A stretch of 64,000 bases of DNA from Pseudomonas sp. SDI (GTDB lineage: Bacteria > Pseudomonadota > Gammaproteobacteria > Pseudomonadales > Pseudomonadaceae). This document shows, one piece after another, positions 17,813-27,756 of the stretch. The number at the start of each line of letters is the position of its first letter. Position 1 is the first letter of the stretch. Made by a program: the position numbers and the translations under genes. The notes beneath the pieces are model-generated. The model was not told the origin of the DNA. It searched no databases and saw nothing but the letters and a program-made list of their open reading frames with translations. The DNA lies in contig NZ_QETK01000024.1 of the NCBI RefSeq assembly GCF_003105155.1, positions 18,358 to 82,357 on the forward strand. Reading direction: 5' to 3'.

Positions 17813-18820
17813 GTGATCGAGTTTCAACATGTGCATAAAACCTACCGCGTCGCCGGTAGGGATATCCCCGCGCTGCATCCGACCAGCCTGCGCGTCGAAG
17901 ACGGCCAGGTGTTCGGCCTGATTGGCCATTCCGGTGCCGGTAAAAGTACCCTGCTGCGCCTGATCAACCGTTTGGAAGCCCCGAGCGGCGGCAAGATCAT
18001 CGTCGATGGCGAGGACGTTACCGCGTTCAACGCCAACGACCTGCGGCGCTTCCGCCAACAGGTCGGGATGATCTTCCAGCACTTCAACCTGCTGGCCTCC
18101 AAGACCGTCGCCGACAACGTCGCGCTGCCGCTGATCCTGGCCGGCGAACTGTCGCGCAAGGACATCGACCAGCGCGTCGCCTCGCTGCTGGCGCGGGTCG
18201 GCCTGTCCGAGCACGCGAAAAAATACCCGGCGCAGCTGTCCGGCGGTCAGAAGCAGCGTGTCGGCATTGCCCGCGCACTCTCGACCCAACCGAAAATCCT
18301 GCTCTGCGACGAAGCCACCAGTGCCCTCGACCCGCAAACCACGGCGTCGGTGCTGCAACTGCTGGCCGAGATCAACCGCGAGCTGAAGCTGACCATCGTC
18401 CTGATCACCCACGAGATGGACGTGATCCGCCGGGTCTGCGACCAGGTCGCGGTGATGGACGCCGGGCAAATCGTCGAGCAGGGCTCGGTGGCCGAGGTGT
18501 TCCTGCACCCCAAGCACCCGACCACCAAGCGCTTCGTGCAAGAAGACGAGCAGATCGACGAGAACGAGCAGCGTGACGACTTCGCCCACGTACCGGGCCG
18601 CATCGTGCGCCTGACCTTCCAGGGCGACGCCACCTACGCGCCGTTGCTGGGCACCGTGGCCCGCGAAACCGGCGTGGATTACAGCATCCTGGCTGGGCGT
18701 ATCGACCGCATCAAGGACACCCCGTATGGGCAACTGACCCTGGCCGTCACCGGCGGCGACATGGAAGCGGCCTTTGCCCGCTTCGCCGCAGCTGATGTGC
18801 ATATGGAGGTATTGCGTTAA
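17813..18820 (+). CDS. metN: Methionine ABC transporter ATP-binding protein MetN
   Basis: 335 residues from a GTG start ([13 protein letters not shown]). ATPase motifs are Walker [10 protein letters not shown] (about 38), Q-loop region [12 protein letters not shown], signature LSGGQKQRV, Walker [13 protein letters not shown] and H-loop ITHEMD. The C-terminal 90 residues form the NIL/ACT-like domain that binds methionine and inhibits transport (transinhibition), as in MetN. An in-frame ATG 111 bases upstream gives a non-homologous extension. Its stop overlaps the metI start (TAATG). No clear promoter could be picked out of the 181-base gap upstream. Confidence 0.93.
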   Translation: MIEFQHVHKTYRVAGRDIPALHPTSLRVEDGQVFGLIGHSGAGKSTLLRLINRLEAPSGGKIIVDGEDVTAFNANDLRRFRQQVGMIFQHFNLLASKTVADNVALPLILAGELSRKDIDQRVASLLARVGLSEHAKKYPAQLSGGQKQRVGIARALSTQPKILLCDEATSALDPQTTASVLQLLAEINRELKLTIVLITHEMDVIRRVCDQVAVMDAGQIVEQGSVAEVFLHPKHPTTKRFVQEDEQIDENEQRDDFAHVPGRIVRLTFQGDATYAPLLGTVARETGVDYSILAGRIDRIKDTPYGQLTLAVTGGDMEAAFARFAAADVHMEVLR

Positions 18821-19488
18821 TGGACCTGAGTTTCTTTGCCAACGTCGACTGGGCCGAAATCTGGCTGGCGACCGTTGATACCCTGATCATGCTCGGCGGT
18901 TCGCTGCTGTTCACCGTGCTGCTCGGCCTGCCGCTGGGCGTGTTGCTGTTCCTCTGCGGGCCGCGCCAGCTGTTCGAACAGAAGGGTGTCTACGCCATGC
19001 TCTCGCTGGTGGTGAACATCCTCCGTTCGCTGCCGTTCATCATCCTGCTGATCGTGATGATTCCGTTCACCGTGCTGATCACTGGCACCTCGCTGGGCGT
19101 GGCCGGGGCCATCCCGCCACTGGTGGTGGGCGCCACGCCATTCTTCGCCCGGCTGGTGGAAACCGCGTTGCGCGAAGTGGACCGCGGCATCATCGAGGCC
19201 ACCCAGTCGATGGGCGCGACCACCCGCCAGATCATCACCAACGCCTTGCTGCCGGAAGCGCGGCCGGGCATCTTTGCCGCAATCACGGTTACCGCGATTA
19301 CCCTGGTGTCGTACACCGCCATGGCCGGTGTGGTCGGTGCCGGCGGCCTCGGCGACCTGGCGATCCGCTTCGGCTACCAGCGGTTCCAGACCGATGTGAT
19401 GGTGGTCACGGTGGTCTTGCTGCTGGTGCTGGTGCAGGTGCTGCAGAGCGTCGGCGACAAACTGGTTGTGCATTTTTCCCGTAAGTAA
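18820..19488 (+). CDS. metI: Methionine ABC transporter permease MetI
   Basis: 222 residues with five or so membrane helices and the BPD_transp_1 coupling loop (EVDRGIIEATQSMGATTRQI, about residues 125-145), which contacts MetN. Translationally coupled to metN by a TAATG overlap and followed 60 bases later by metQ. Confidence 0.94.
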   Translation: MDLSFFANVDWAEIWLATVDTLIMLGGSLLFTVLLGLPLGVLLFLCGPRQLFEQKGVYAMLSLVVNILRSLPFIILLIVMIPFTVLITGTSLGVAGAIPPLVVGATPFFARLVETALREVDRGIIEATQSMGATTRQIITNALLPEARPGIFAAITVTAITLVSYTAMAGVVGAGGLGDLAIRFGYQRFQTDVMVVTVVLLLVLVQVLQSVGDKLVVHFSRK

Positions 19489-19548
19489 CCCCAGCGTCGG
19501 CCTTGCCGACGCCCCGAGGGCCGCTGCGGCCCTCTCAAGGAGCGCTCG

Positions 19549-20322
19549 ATGAAAAAACTGCTTGCTGCTATCGCCGCCGTTGCGGCCTTCTCCGCCAACG
19601 CCGCCGAGACCCTGAGCGTTGCGGCCACTGCCGTGCCGCACGCGGAGATCCTCGAGTTCGTCAAGCCGACGCTGGCCAAGGAGGGGGTGGACCTGAAGGT
19701 GAAAGTGTTCACCGACTACATCCAGCCGAACGTGCAAGTGGCCGAGAAGCGCCTGGACGCCAACTTCTTCCAGCACCAGCCGTACCTGGATGAGTTCAAC
19801 AAGGGCAAGGGTACCAACCTGATCAGTGTGGCCGGCGTGCACCTAGAGCCGCTGGGTGCTTACTCGAACAAGTTCAAGAAGCTCGAAGACATCCCGTCGG
19901 GCGCCAACGTGGTGATCCCGAACGACGCCACCAACGGCGGCCGTGCCTTGCTGCTGCTGCAGAAGGCTGGGCTGATCAAGCTGAAAGAGGCGAGCAACAT
20001 CCTGTCGACGCCGAAGGACATCGCCGAGAACCCGAAAAACCTGAAGATCCGTGAGCTGGAAGCCGCCACCCTGCCGCGCGTGCTGACCCAGGTCGACCTG
20101 GCGCTGATCAACACCAACTACGCGCTGGAAGCCAAGCTGAACCCACAGAAAGACGCACTGATCATCGAAGGCAGCGACTCGCCTTACGTGAACATTCTGG
20201 TGGCCCGCCCGGACAACAAGGATTCGGCCGCGCTGCAGAAGCTGGTCGGTGCCCTGCACTCGCCAGAAGTGAAGGCGTTCATTCTCGAGAAGTACAAGGG
20301 CGCGGTGATCCCGGCGTTCTGA
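19549..20322 (+). CDS. metQ: Methionine ABC transporter substrate-binding protein MetQ
   Basis: 257 residues. The signal peptide ends near ANAAE (about residue 19). There is no lipobox cysteine, so this NlpA-family member appears to be a free periplasmic protein rather than a lipoprotein. Recognisable family segments are VAATAVPHAEILEFVKP, ANFFQHQPYLDEFN, IPNDATNGGRALLLLQ and ALINTNYALEA. Strong RBS (CAAGGAG) before ATG at 19549. Substrate is methionine, by analogy and by the MetN NIL domain. Confidence 0.92.
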   Translation: MKKLLAAIAAVAAFSANAAETLSVAATAVPHAEILEFVKPTLAKEGVDLKVKVFTDYIQPNVQVAEKRLDANFFQHQPYLDEFNKGKGTNLISVAGVHLEPLGAYSNKFKKLEDIPSGANVVIPNDATNGGRALLLLQKAGLIKLKEASNILSTPKDIAENPKNLKIRELEAATLPRVLTQVDLALINTNYALEAKLNPQKDALIIEGSDSPYVNILVARPDNKDSAALQKLVGALHSPEVKAFILEKYKGAVIPAF

Positions 20323-20334
20323 TCTGAGGTCAAA

Positions 20335-20390
20335 CCAGCTCCTACGGCCCCACACCGTACCTGTAGGAGCTGGCTTGCCTGCTCCTACAG
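20335..20390. repeat. Inverted repeats after metQ (REP-like)
   Basis: CCAGCTCCTAC (20335-20345) pairs with GTAGGAGCTGG (20363-20373), and CTGTAGGAGC (20361-20370) also pairs with GCTCCTACAG (20381-20390). The two hairpins compete for the same central arm. This GTAGGAGC type is a common REP core in fluorescent pseudomonads. It lies between convergent metQ and the Sco gene and may end both transcripts. Confidence 0.7.
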
Positions 20391-20417
20391 GGGGACGGCG
20401 TAAATCGAAAGACCTAA

Positions 20418-21050
20418 TCAGTCCCGCTCAACCAGCCCAGGCAACTGCGCCAGCAGCTTGGCATTGTTGAACGGCGCCCGAATAAACCCGCGCTGCGTGC
20501 CATCCGGCCCCAGCAGAGCCAGGTTGCCACTGTGATCCACCGTGTACCCAGGCTTGCTGGTATCGGCCGGAATAAACGGAATACTCACCGCATTCGCCAG
20601 CTTCTGGGTGTTCTCCAGCGAGCCGGTCAGGCCGCGGAAGTCCTTGTCGAAATAACCCAGGTACTGCTTCAGCTGAGCCGGGGTGTCACGGTTCGGGTCG
20701 ACACTCACCAACACCACCTGCAAGCGCTCTAGGGCCGCCTTGGGCAGCTCGCTCTTCACCTGCCGCAACTGCGCCAGGGTGGTCGGGCAGATGTCCGGGC
20801 AATAGGTGTAGCCAAAGAACAACAGCGACCATTTCCCCTTCAGCTCATCGAGCTTCACCGGCTGGCCGTTCTCGTCGGTCATTTCCAGCGCCGGCACAGT
20901 ACGGCTCTGCGGCAGCAGGATGATCCCGGCGTCGATCAGCGCCGTCGGGTTGCCCTGGTTGCGGCCGTTGAGCACCTTGTTGATGGTCAGGCCGAGAATC
21001 AGTGCAACCACGGCCACGAGGATGAAGACGGTTTTCTGGGTTCGAGTCAT
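20418..21050 (-). CDS. Sco1/SenC copper chaperone for cytochrome c oxidase
   Basis: 210 residues with one N-terminal membrane anchor (about 8-24) and a periplasmic thioredoxin-fold domain. The copper/redox motif CPDIC is at residues 84-88, with a distal ligand His in TVDHSGN. Sco proteins deliver copper to the CuA centre of subunit II or keep its cysteines reduced. It is the last gene of the cox operon and overlaps cyoE by four bases. Confidence 0.93.
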   Translation of the reverse strand: MTRTQKTVFILVAVVALILGLTINKVLNGRNQGNPTALIDAGIILLPQSRTVPALEMTDENGQPVKLDELKGKWSLLFFGYTYCPDICPTTLAQLRQVKSELPKAALERLQVVLVSVDPNRDTPAQLKQYLGYFDKDFRGLTGSLENTQKLANAVSIPFIPADTSKPGYTVDHSGNLALLGPDGTQRGFIRAPFNNAKLLAQLPGLVERD

Positions 21051-21946
21051 AGGTTCAACAGTAAGTAGTGGTCTACAAGCAGCGCGATGAACAGCAGGAA
21101 CAAGTAGTAGATAGAGTACTTGAAGGTCCTGATCGCCGCGTGCGGCCGACTGCCACGGTACAACACCCAGGCCCATTGCAGGAAGCGCGCGCCCAGCAGC
21201 AGGGCACAGCCCAGGTAGAGCAGGCCGCTCATGTGAATCACGAACGGCAACAGGCTCACCGCCAGCAGCACGCAGGTATAAAGCAGGATGTGCACCTTGG
21301 TGTAATGCTCGCCGTGGGTCACCGGCAGCATCGGAATATCGGCCTTGGCGTACTCTTCCTTGCGGTGAATCGCCAATGCCCAGAAATGCGGCGGGGTCCA
21401 GGCAAAGATGATCAGCACCAGCAGCAACGGCTCGGCGCTGATATGCCCGCTGATCGCCACCCAACCGAGCAACGGCGGCGCCGCCCCGGCCAGCCCGCCA
21501 ATCACGATGTTCTGCGGCGTGGCGCGCTTGAGGAAGCCGGTGTAGATCACCGCATAGCCCAGCAGCGAGGCCAGCGTCAGCCAGGCGGTGAGCGGGTTGG
21601 TGAAGGTCAGCAGCAAGAGCATGCCGAGCAGCGCCAGGCTCAGGGCGAACAGCAGTGCCGCCGCTGGCGCCACCCGCCCCTCGGCCAGCGGCCGCTTGTG
21701 GGTACGCGCCATCAGCGCATCGATGCGCCGGTCGAGCACATGGTTGACCGCCGCCGCCGCGCCGGCGCAACAACCGATGCCGAGGTTGCCGAACAGCAGG
21801 ACGGTCCACGGCACACCGGCGCGGGTGGCGAGGAACATCCCCACCAGCGAGGTAATCAGCATCAGCACCACCACCTTGGGCTTGGTCAGCTCCAGGTAAT
21901 CGCGCCAGCCGGCCCGATGCTGGCGTTCGCTCAGAAGCGCTGCCAT
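21047..21946 (-). CDS. cyoE: Haem O synthase (protohaem IX farnesyltransferase)
   Basis: 299-residue UbiA-type prenyltransferase with about nine membrane helices. Both Asp-rich motifs are visible: [20 protein letters not shown] (about residues 67-86) and KADIPMLPV near 187. It attaches a farnesyl group to haem b, giving haem O, the substrate of CtaA for the haem A used by the aa3-type oxidase. It overlaps ctaA upstream by 16 bases and the Sco gene downstream by four. Confidence 0.94.
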   Translation of the reverse strand: MAALLSERQHRAGWRDYLELTKPKVVVLMLITSLVGMFLATRAGVPWTVLLFGNLGIGCCAGAAAAVNHVLDRRIDALMARTHKRPLAEGRVAPAAALLFALSLALLGMLLLLTFTNPLTAWLTLASLLGYAVIYTGFLKRATPQNIVIGGLAGAAPPLLGWVAISGHISAEPLLLVLIIFAWTPPHFWALAIHRKEEYAKADIPMLPVTHGEHYTKVHILLYTCVLLAVSLLPFVIHMSGLLYLGCALLLGARFLQWAWVLYRGSRPHAAIRTFKYSIYYLFLLFIALLVDHYLLLNL

Positions 21947-23013
21947 GGGTTCTCTCCAAGGTAATGAACCACGCCGCCAGTACTCAGCGGGGTAAGGCGC
22001 CAGCCAGGGCTGACGCGACGGGCTTTGACCTGCGTCGCCAGGCGCATGCGGTAATTCACCAGCACCAGGGTCAGCAGCAGGCAGGCGCCACCGGCGTTAT
22101 GCGCCACCGCTACCAGCAGCGGCAGGCCGAACAGCACGTTGCTGATACCCAGCGCCACCTGCGCCGCCAGCGCCAGCAGCACCAGCCGGGCCAGGCGGCG
22201 CAGACCGATGTGGTAGAGCTGCCAGGCCAGGGTCAGCAGTACCCCGGTCACCAGCAACGCGCCCAGCCGGTGGGTGAGATGGATGGCCGTGCGCGCCTCG
22301 CTGTCGAGCTGCCCGCCGAGGTAATTGGGGCCGATGTGCTGGGTCAGGTGAAAACCGTTGGCGAAGTCTGCCTGCGGCCACCATTGGCCATGGCAGGTTG
22401 GCAGGTCGACGCAGGCCACCGCCGCGTAGTTGGCGCTGACCCAGCCGCCCAGGGCAATCTGCCCGATCACCAGCAGCAAGGCCAACGCCGCCAGCTTGCG
22501 CAGGCGCAGCGGCAACCCCGGCAACGGCATGAACGCCCGCGACAGGCGCAGGCTCAGCAGGAACAGCAGACTCAAGGTGGCGAAGCCGCCCAACAGGTGC
22601 GCAGTGACCACCTGCGGCCACAGTTTGAGGGTCACCGTCCACATGCCGAAGGCGGCCTGGGCGAACACCACCGCCAGCAGCAACAGCGGCAGGCGATAGG
22701 GCTGGCCATCGCGACCATGGCGGCGCAGCGCCTGCACCGCGAGCATGGCGATCACCAGCGCCAGGGTGCCGGCAAAGTAGCGGTGGAGCATTTCGTTGCG
22801 GCCCTTGTGCGCTTCTACCGGGGTGTCGGGGAAGTGCCGTTCGGCGTGGGCCAGCTGTGCTTCGGTTTTCGGCACGCCGATAAACCCGTAGCAGCCCGGC
22901 CAGTCCGGGCAGCCGAGGCCGGCGTGGGTCAGGCGGGTATAGGCACCGAGCAGTACAACCAGCAGCGCCAGCAGGGTGGCGAACACAGCGAGGCGATATC
23001 CGGGTCTGACCAT
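21931..23013 (-). CDS. ctaA: Haem A synthase (COX15/CtaA)
   Basis: 360 residues and eight predicted helices in two four-helix halves. The first loop reads [20 protein letters not shown] with the conserved cysteine pair. Histidines that serve as haem ligands occur in [26 protein letters not shown] and VAHNAGG. It oxidises the C8 methyl of haem O to formyl. Part of the cox operon, between the assembly-protein gene and cyoE. Confidence 0.93.
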   Translation of the reverse strand: MVRPGYRLAVFATLLALLVVLLGAYTRLTHAGLGCPDWPGCYGFIGVPKTEAQLAHAERHFPDTPVEAHKGRNEMLHRYFAGTLALVIAMLAVQALRRHGRDGQPYRLPLLLLAVVFAQAAFGMWTVTLKLWPQVVTAHLLGGFATLSLLFLLSLRLSRAFMPLPGLPLRLRKLAALALLLVIGQIALGGWVSANYAAVACVDLPTCHGQWWPQADFANGFHLTQHIGPNYLGGQLDSEARTAIHLTHRLGALLVTGVLLTLAWQLYHIGLRRLARLVLLALAAQVALGISNVLFGLPLLVAVAHNAGGACLLLTLVLVNYRMRLATQVKARRVSPGWRLTPLSTGGVVHYLGENPWQRF

Positions 23014-23025
23014 CGAGGCGCGCTC

Positions 23026-23607
23026 CTAACCGATGTTGGACAGCTTGAGCAGGTGGCGCAGGTCGTTGAGCACGTCCTTGCCCTTGATCCGCGCGTCGTA
23101 GCGCAGCACCAGGTTGCCGTGCGGGTCGACAATCCACAGTTGCGCGTCCTGCTTGTGGCCGGTGAAGGCGTCATAGCGCGGCACGTCCAGCGGGTAGCGT
23201 TGCAGTTGCGGGTACTCGCGTTCGAGCCTGGCCTGGTAGTCGGCGCTCAGCGGTTGTGCGGCGGCCAACGCGTGACTGGCGCGGCTGGCGTCGCGGCCCA
23301 GGCCGATCTGGATCTGCCGCGCCAGGTACACCAGCTGCTGGCAATCGACGCCGCAGTCCTTGGGCGTGCTCACCAGCAACTGCCAACGTGCTTCGCTGGC
23401 CGGGATGCCAAGGTCGGCGCGGGTCTGGCCGTCGCCGATCAGCTCGCCGTGGTAATTGCGGCTGTCCGGCACCCAGAACTGCAATTTGTACATCGCCGTG
23501 GCGAGGATCATCGGCCCCAGCGCCACCAGCAGGATCAGGATCAGTTGCAGGCGCCCGCGCAAACGTCCGTGCGGCGCCGCCGCATTAGAGGTGCTGGGCG
23601 GATTCAT
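23026..23607 (-). CDS. Cox-operon membrane-anchored protein, Sco-like fold remnant
   Basis: 193 residues with one membrane segment (about 20-40). A periplasmic domain follows, with WQLLVSTPKDCGVDCQQLVYLARQ and LWIVDPHGNLVLRYD. The CxxxC-like CGVDC and the final part resemble the Sco/thioredoxin layout, but the usual CPxxC context is absent. The gene is conserved between SURF1 and ctaA in Pseudomonas cox operons, so a role in oxidase assembly is an inference. The start at 23607 overlaps the end of the SURF1 gene by 23 bases; an ATG four codons earlier is also possible. Confidence 0.78.
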   Translation of the reverse strand: MNPPSTSNAAAPHGRLRGRLQLILILLVALGPMILATAMYKLQFWVPDSRNYHGELIGDGQTRADLGIPASEARWQLLVSTPKDCGVDCQQLVYLARQIQIGLGRDASRASHALAAAQPLSADYQARLEREYPQLQRYPLDVPRYDAFTGHKQDAQLWIVDPHGNLVLRYDARIKGKDVLNDLRHLLKLSNIG

Positions 23608-24325
23608 GACGGCTCCCATGGTTTTTCTCCTTGTTCTTGTGCCAGCCGAAATAGAGGTAAAGCGCGAACAGGGCCAACGCCAGGGCAAACCACTGCACGG
23701 CGTAGCCCAGATGTTTTTCCGGGCCCAGGACAACCACCGGCCACGCCAGGCGCAGGCTGGCCGGGCCAGGCTCCAGGCGCAGCTCATGGGCAAAGCCCTC
23801 GCGGCCCAGTTGTGGCCACAGCTGCGCGGCGTCGATGGCGGTGAGCAGGCGCGGCCACTGCCCACCTTGCGGGTCGGCCTGCAACTGGAAGGTGCTACCG
23901 GGTGCCACGTAGACCCAGGCGTCCAGACTCAGGACGCTGGCCGGGGTGCTGAAGCGCACCGGCGTGCGCCGGTCGGGCCAGGCCAGCCAGCCGCGGTTGA
24001 TCAGCAGCCACTGGCCGCTGGGCTGGTCGAGGAACGGTTGCAGCAACTCGACGCCGACCTGGCCGTCGCGCTGGCGGTTGTCCAGCAGCAGGCTGTGCGC
24101 GGCATCGAAGCGGCCGTAGAGATGCACGCGGCGATAGGCCGGGTCGGTGTCCTGTAGCAACTGCACGCTGGCCAGCGGCGCGGCGGCCTGGCGTTCGGCG
24201 TAGGTGGCGAGCAGCTCGCGCTTCTGTTCGGCACGGCTCAGTTGCCAGCAGCCCAGCGCAATCAACCCCGGCAGCAACAGACACACCACCAGGGTTGGCC
24301 CCAGGCCAGGGCGAAACGGCCTCAT
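23585..24325 (-). CDS. SURF1 family cytochrome c oxidase assembly protein
   Basis: 246 residues with the SURF1 topology: an N-terminal helix (PTLVVCLLLPGLIALGCWQL), a periplasmic loop and a C-terminal helix (YAVQWFALALALFALYLYF). Family signatures are LGCWQLSRAEQKR, LLINRGWL and GPEKHLGYAVQWF. SURF1 helps insert haem A into subunit I. Its 3' end overlaps the next gene. Confidence 0.9.
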   Translation of the reverse strand: MRPFRPGLGPTLVVCLLLPGLIALGCWQLSRAEQKRELLATYAERQAAAPLASVQLLQDTDPAYRRVHLYGRFDAAHSLLLDNRQRDGQVGVELLQPFLDQPSGQWLLINRGWLAWPDRRTPVRFSTPASVLSLDAWVYVAPGSTFQLQADPQGGQWPRLLTAIDAAQLWPQLGREGFAHELRLEPGPASLRLAWPVVVLGPEKHLGYAVQWFALALALFALYLYFGWHKNKEKNHGSRHESAQHL

Positions 24326-24385
24326 CCGGCCGCTCCAAGGTCAGTCGCTATACTGAAAGTCATCGCATCCCCCCGGAGTACCGCC

Positions 24386-24589
24386 ATGCTCAAAGCCGCG
24401 ATTGTCCTGATGCTGCTGGCCACGGTCGCCAGCCTGTTCAGCGGCCTGTTTTTCCTGGTCAAGGACGACGGACACTCGACCCGCCTGCTCAAGGCCCTCA
24501 CCGTGCGGGTCAGCCTCGCCGCCGTGACCCTGGCCTTGATCACCTGGGGTTTCTACAGCGGCCAACTGGTGTCCCACGCCCCCTGGTAA
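24386..24589 (+). CDS. DUF2909 twin-helix membrane protein
   Basis: 67 residues made of two hydrophobic helices (about 2-22 and 42-60) joined by the polar loop VKDDGHSTRLLKALTVRVS. The family is found within Pseudomonas cox clusters. It is the only plus-strand gene inside the minus-strand cox operon, nested between coxC and the SURF1 gene. Its stop is 6 bases from the coxC stop and its start is 60 bases from the SURF1 start. An RBS (GGAG) precedes the ATG. Confidence 0.8.
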   Translation: MLKAAIVLMLLATVASLFSGLFFLVKDDGHSTRLLKALTVRVSLAAVTLALITWGFYSGQLVSHAPW

Positions 24590-24595
24590 AAGTGC

Positions 24596-25480
24596 CTACA
24601 GCACGTACACGAAGATAAACAGGCCAACCCACACCACATCGACAAAGTGCCAATACCAGCTGGCCGCCTCGAAGCCGAAATGTTTGTCGGCGTCGAAGTG
24701 GCCACGCAGGATGCGCATCAGCATCACGAACAGGATCAGCGTGCCCATGGTCACGTGCGCACCGTGGAAGCCGGTGAGCATGAAGAAGGTCGCGCCGTAG
24801 ATCCCCGAACCCAGCGTCAGCCCCAGTTCGGTGTAGGCCTCGTGGTACTCGTAGGCCTGCAGGATGAGGAACGCCACGCCAAGCAGGATGGTCAGCGCCA
24901 GCCAGAACTTCAGCGGGCCGCGATGGCCCTTGCGCAGGGCGTGGTGGGCGATGGTGATGGTCACGCTGGAGCTCACCAGCAGGATCGTGTTGATCAGCGG
25001 CAGGTGCCACGGGTCGATCACGTCCTTGGGCGGCGGGAACAGTGTCGGATCGGGGGTGTGCAACAGCGGCCAGCTGAACTGGAAGTTCGGCCAGAGCATG
25101 TGCGTCACGCCCTTGGCGCCTTCGCCGCCAAGCCACGGCCCGGCCAGGTGGCGCACATAGAACAGGGTGCCGAAGAAGGCGATGAAGAACATCACTTCGG
25201 AAAAGATGAACCACGACATGCCCCAACGGAACGAGCGGTCCAACTGCGGGCTGTAGAGCCCGGCGCGGCTTTCCTTGATCACCGCGCCGAACCAGCCGAA
25301 GAGCATGTAGGCCAGGCACAGCGCACCGACGAAGAAGATCAGCGGGCCATGGGAATCGCGCCCGGCCTTGAGGTCGTTGAACCAGGTGCCCAGGCCGAAT
25401 ACCGTGATGAACATGCCGATGGTGGCAATGATCGGCCACTTGCTCTGCGCCGGTACGTAGTAGTGCTGGTGTTGGGCCAT
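24596..25480 (-). CDS. coxC: Cytochrome c oxidase subunit III
   Basis: 294 residues and seven membrane helices, with the typical subunit III segments SWFIFSEVMFFIAFFG, SSSVTITIAHHALRKG, YEYHEAYTELGLTLGSGIYG, FFMLTGFHGAHVTMG and the final FVDVVWVGLFIFVYV. Located directly after ctaG. The loop between helices 2 and 3 is longer than in mitochondrial proteins, as is usual in Gram-negative enzymes. Confidence 0.95.
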   Translation of the reverse strand: MAQHQHYYVPAQSKWPIIATIGMFITVFGLGTWFNDLKAGRDSHGPLIFFVGALCLAYMLFGWFGAVIKESRAGLYSPQLDRSFRWGMSWFIFSEVMFFIAFFGTLFYVRHLAGPWLGGEGAKGVTHMLWPNFQFSWPLLHTPDPTLFPPPKDVIDPWHLPLINTILLVSSSVTITIAHHALRKGHRGPLKFWLALTILLGVAFLILQAYEYHEAYTELGLTLGSGIYGATFFMLTGFHGAHVTMGTLILFVMLMRILRGHFDADKHFGFEAASWYWHFVDVVWVGLFIFVYVL

Positions 25481-25492
25481 GAATTGTTCTCC

Positions 25493-26062
25493 TTATCGGG
25501 CGCTCTCGGCAGTGGCGCTGGCGACGTGGGCCACCGGCGGCTGGCGAGCGGTGATATCGAACAGCGTGTAGGCAAGCGTCAGGTGTTTCACGTCCTTGGG
25601 CAGGTCGCGGTCGACGATGAAGCGCACCGGCATTTCGATGCGCTCACCCGGCTGCAACACCTGCTGGCTGAAGCAGAAACATTCGGTCTTGTGGAAATAC
25701 GCCGCCGCCTCGGCCGGGGTAATGCTCGGGATCGCCTGGGCGGTCATCGGCTTGTCGGTGGGGTTGCGGGCGATGAAGATCATCTGGTTCACCGCCCCTG
25801 GGTTGACGTCGATCTGGTCGGCGCTGGAATAGAAATCCCAGACCATGTCGCTGGCGTTGGTCGACATGAACTGCACCTTCACCGTGCGCGACGGGTCGCT
25901 GACCTGGGTGCCCTCGTACTGCCCGCCGGTCTTGCCGTTGATGCCGAAGGCCTTGCACATCACGTCGTAGATCGGCACCAGGGCAAAGCCGAAGGCGAAC
26001 ATCACCACCGTCAGCACCAGCAGACGCAGCACCAGACGCTTGATCGAGAGCCCTTCGCTCAT
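25493..26062 (-). CDS. ctaG: Cytochrome c oxidase assembly protein CtaG (Cox11)
   Basis: 189 residues. One N-terminal membrane helix (about 10-27) is followed by an immunoglobulin-like periplasmic domain with the copper-binding motif ECFCFSQQ (about residue 125). The family signature PVxFxVD appears as MPVRFIVDRDLP. It delivers copper to the CuB site of subunit I. It lies between coxA and coxC, as in other proteobacterial aa3 operons. Confidence 0.95.
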   Translation of the reverse strand: MSEGLSIKRLVLRLLVLTVVMFAFGFALVPIYDVMCKAFGINGKTGGQYEGTQVSDPSRTVKVQFMSTNASDMVWDFYSSADQIDVNPGAVNQMIFIARNPTDKPMTAQAIPSITPAEAAAYFHKTECFCFSQQVLQPGERIEMPVRFIVDRDLPKDVKHLTLAYTLFDITARQPPVAHVASATAESAR

Positions 26063-26087
26063 GGCTGCAGCCTCCAGAGCTGGCGGT

Positions 26088-27680
26088 TCATTTCACGTCC
26101 GGCGGGGTCTGGAAGGTGTGATATGGCGCCGGCGACGGCACCGACCATTCCAGCCCTTCGGCGCCATCCCACGGCTTGGCCGGAGCCGGCTTGCCGCCGC
26201 GAATGCACTTGATGACGATGAACAGGAAGAAGATCTGCGTGGCACCGAAGGTGAACGCGCCGATCGACGAGACCATGTTGAAGTCGGCGAACTGCAGGTT
26301 GTAGTCCGGTACCCGCCGCGGCATGCCGGCCAGGCCGACGAAGTGCATCGGGAAGAAGGCCAGGTTCATGCCGACGAACGACAGCCAGAAATGCAGCTTG
26401 CCGAGGGTTTCGTCATACATGTGCCCGGTCCATTTCGGCAGCCAGTAGTAGGCCGAGGCGAAGATCCCGAAGATCGCCCCCGGCACCAGCACGTAGTGGA
26501 AATGCGCTACCACGAAATAGGTATCGTGGTACTGGAAGTCGGCCGGGGCGATGGCCAGCATCAGCCCGGAGAAGCCGCCGATGGTGAACAGGATGACGAA
26601 GGCGATGGCGAACAGCATCGGCGTCTCGAAGGTCAGCGAACCTTCCCACATGGTGCTGACCCAGTTGAACACCTTAACCCCGGTGGGCACGGCGATCAGC
26701 ATGGTCGCGTACATGAAGAACAGCTCGCCCACCACCGGAATGCCGACCACGAACATGTGGTGCGCCCAGACGATGAACGAGAGGAAGGCAATCGCCCCGG
26801 TGGCGTAGACCATCGAGGTGTAGCCGAACAGCGGCTTGCGCGAGAACGCCGGGATGATCGAGCTGACCGCGCCGAACGCCGGCAGGATCATGATGTACAC
26901 CTCGGGGTGGCCGAAGAACCAGAACACATGCTGGAACAGCACCGGGTCGCCGCCGCCAGCGGCGCTGAAGAAACTGGTGCCGAAGTGGATGTCCATCAGC
27001 ATCATCGTCACCACCCCGGCCAGCACCGGCATCACTGCAATCAGCAGGAACGCGGTAATCAGCCAGGTCCAGACGAACAGCGGCATCTTCATCAGGGTCA
27101 TGCCCGGGGCGCGCAGGTTGAGGATGGTGGCGATCACGTTGATCGCGCCCATGATCGAGCTGATGCCCATCAGGTGAATGGCGAAGATGAAGAAGGTCAC
27201 GCTTTCCGGCGCATAGGTGGTCGAGAGCGGGGCGTAGAAGGTCCAGCCGAAGTTCGGCCCGCCGCCGGGCATGAACAGAGTCGACACCAGCAGCAGGAAC
27301 GCTGCCGGCAACAGCCAGAAGCTGAAGTTGTTCATCCGTGGCAGGGCCATGTCCGGCGCGCCGATCATCAGCGGGATCATCCAGTTGGCCAGGCCGACGA
27401 AGGCCGGCATCACCGCGCCGAAGACCATCACCAGACCGTGCAGGGTGGTCATCTGGTTGAAGAACGCCGGCTCGACGATCTGCAGGCCGGGCTGGAACAG
27501 CTCGGCGCGGATCACCATGGCGAACGAGCCGCCGAGCAGGAAGGCGCAGAAACTGAACCACAGGTACATCGTGCCGATGTCCTTGTGGTTGGTGGTCAGC
27601 ACCCAGCGCATCAAGCCCTTGGCCGGGCCGTGGGCGTGGTCATGGCCGGCATGACCGTGGTCGTCGATCACTGCACTCAT
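26088..27680 (-). CDS. coxA: Cytochrome c oxidase subunit I
   Basis: 530 residues and twelve membrane helices of the haem-copper oxidase superfamily. Key features are HGLVMVFGAVMP (haem a ligand), WFFGHPEVYIMILPAFG (CuB His and the crosslinked Tyr, about residue 250), WAHHMFVVG (two CuB His), and HYHYV-type VVAHFHYVLV (haem a and a3 ligands). D-channel residues are in the NWMIPLMIGAPDMALPRMNN segment. The N-terminus is His-rich (DDHGHAGHDHAHG). ATG at 27680 is the family start; an upstream extension is not homologous. Confidence 0.97.
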   Translation of the reverse strand: MSAVIDDHGHAGHDHAHGPAKGLMRWVLTTNHKDIGTMYLWFSFCAFLLGGSFAMVIRAELFQPGLQIVEPAFFNQMTTLHGLVMVFGAVMPAFVGLANWMIPLMIGAPDMALPRMNNFSFWLLPAAFLLLVSTLFMPGGGPNFGWTFYAPLSTTYAPESVTFFIFAIHLMGISSIMGAINVIATILNLRAPGMTLMKMPLFVWTWLITAFLLIAVMPVLAGVVTMMLMDIHFGTSFFSAAGGGDPVLFQHVFWFFGHPEVYIMILPAFGAVSSIIPAFSRKPLFGYTSMVYATGAIAFLSFIVWAHHMFVVGIPVVGELFFMYATMLIAVPTGVKVFNWVSTMWEGSLTFETPMLFAIAFVILFTIGGFSGLMLAIAPADFQYHDTYFVVAHFHYVLVPGAIFGIFASAYYWLPKWTGHMYDETLGKLHFWLSFVGMNLAFFPMHFVGLAGMPRRVPDYNLQFADFNMVSSIGAFTFGATQIFFLFIVIKCIRGGKPAPAKPWDGAEGLEWSVPSPAPYHTFQTPPDVK

Positions 27681-27756
27681 GTCCTGTCTCCTGCAATCGG
27701 GTGAACGGCGCGGGCATCGGCTCCGCGCCCGTTGCGAGAACGCATGCTGGGCTGGC

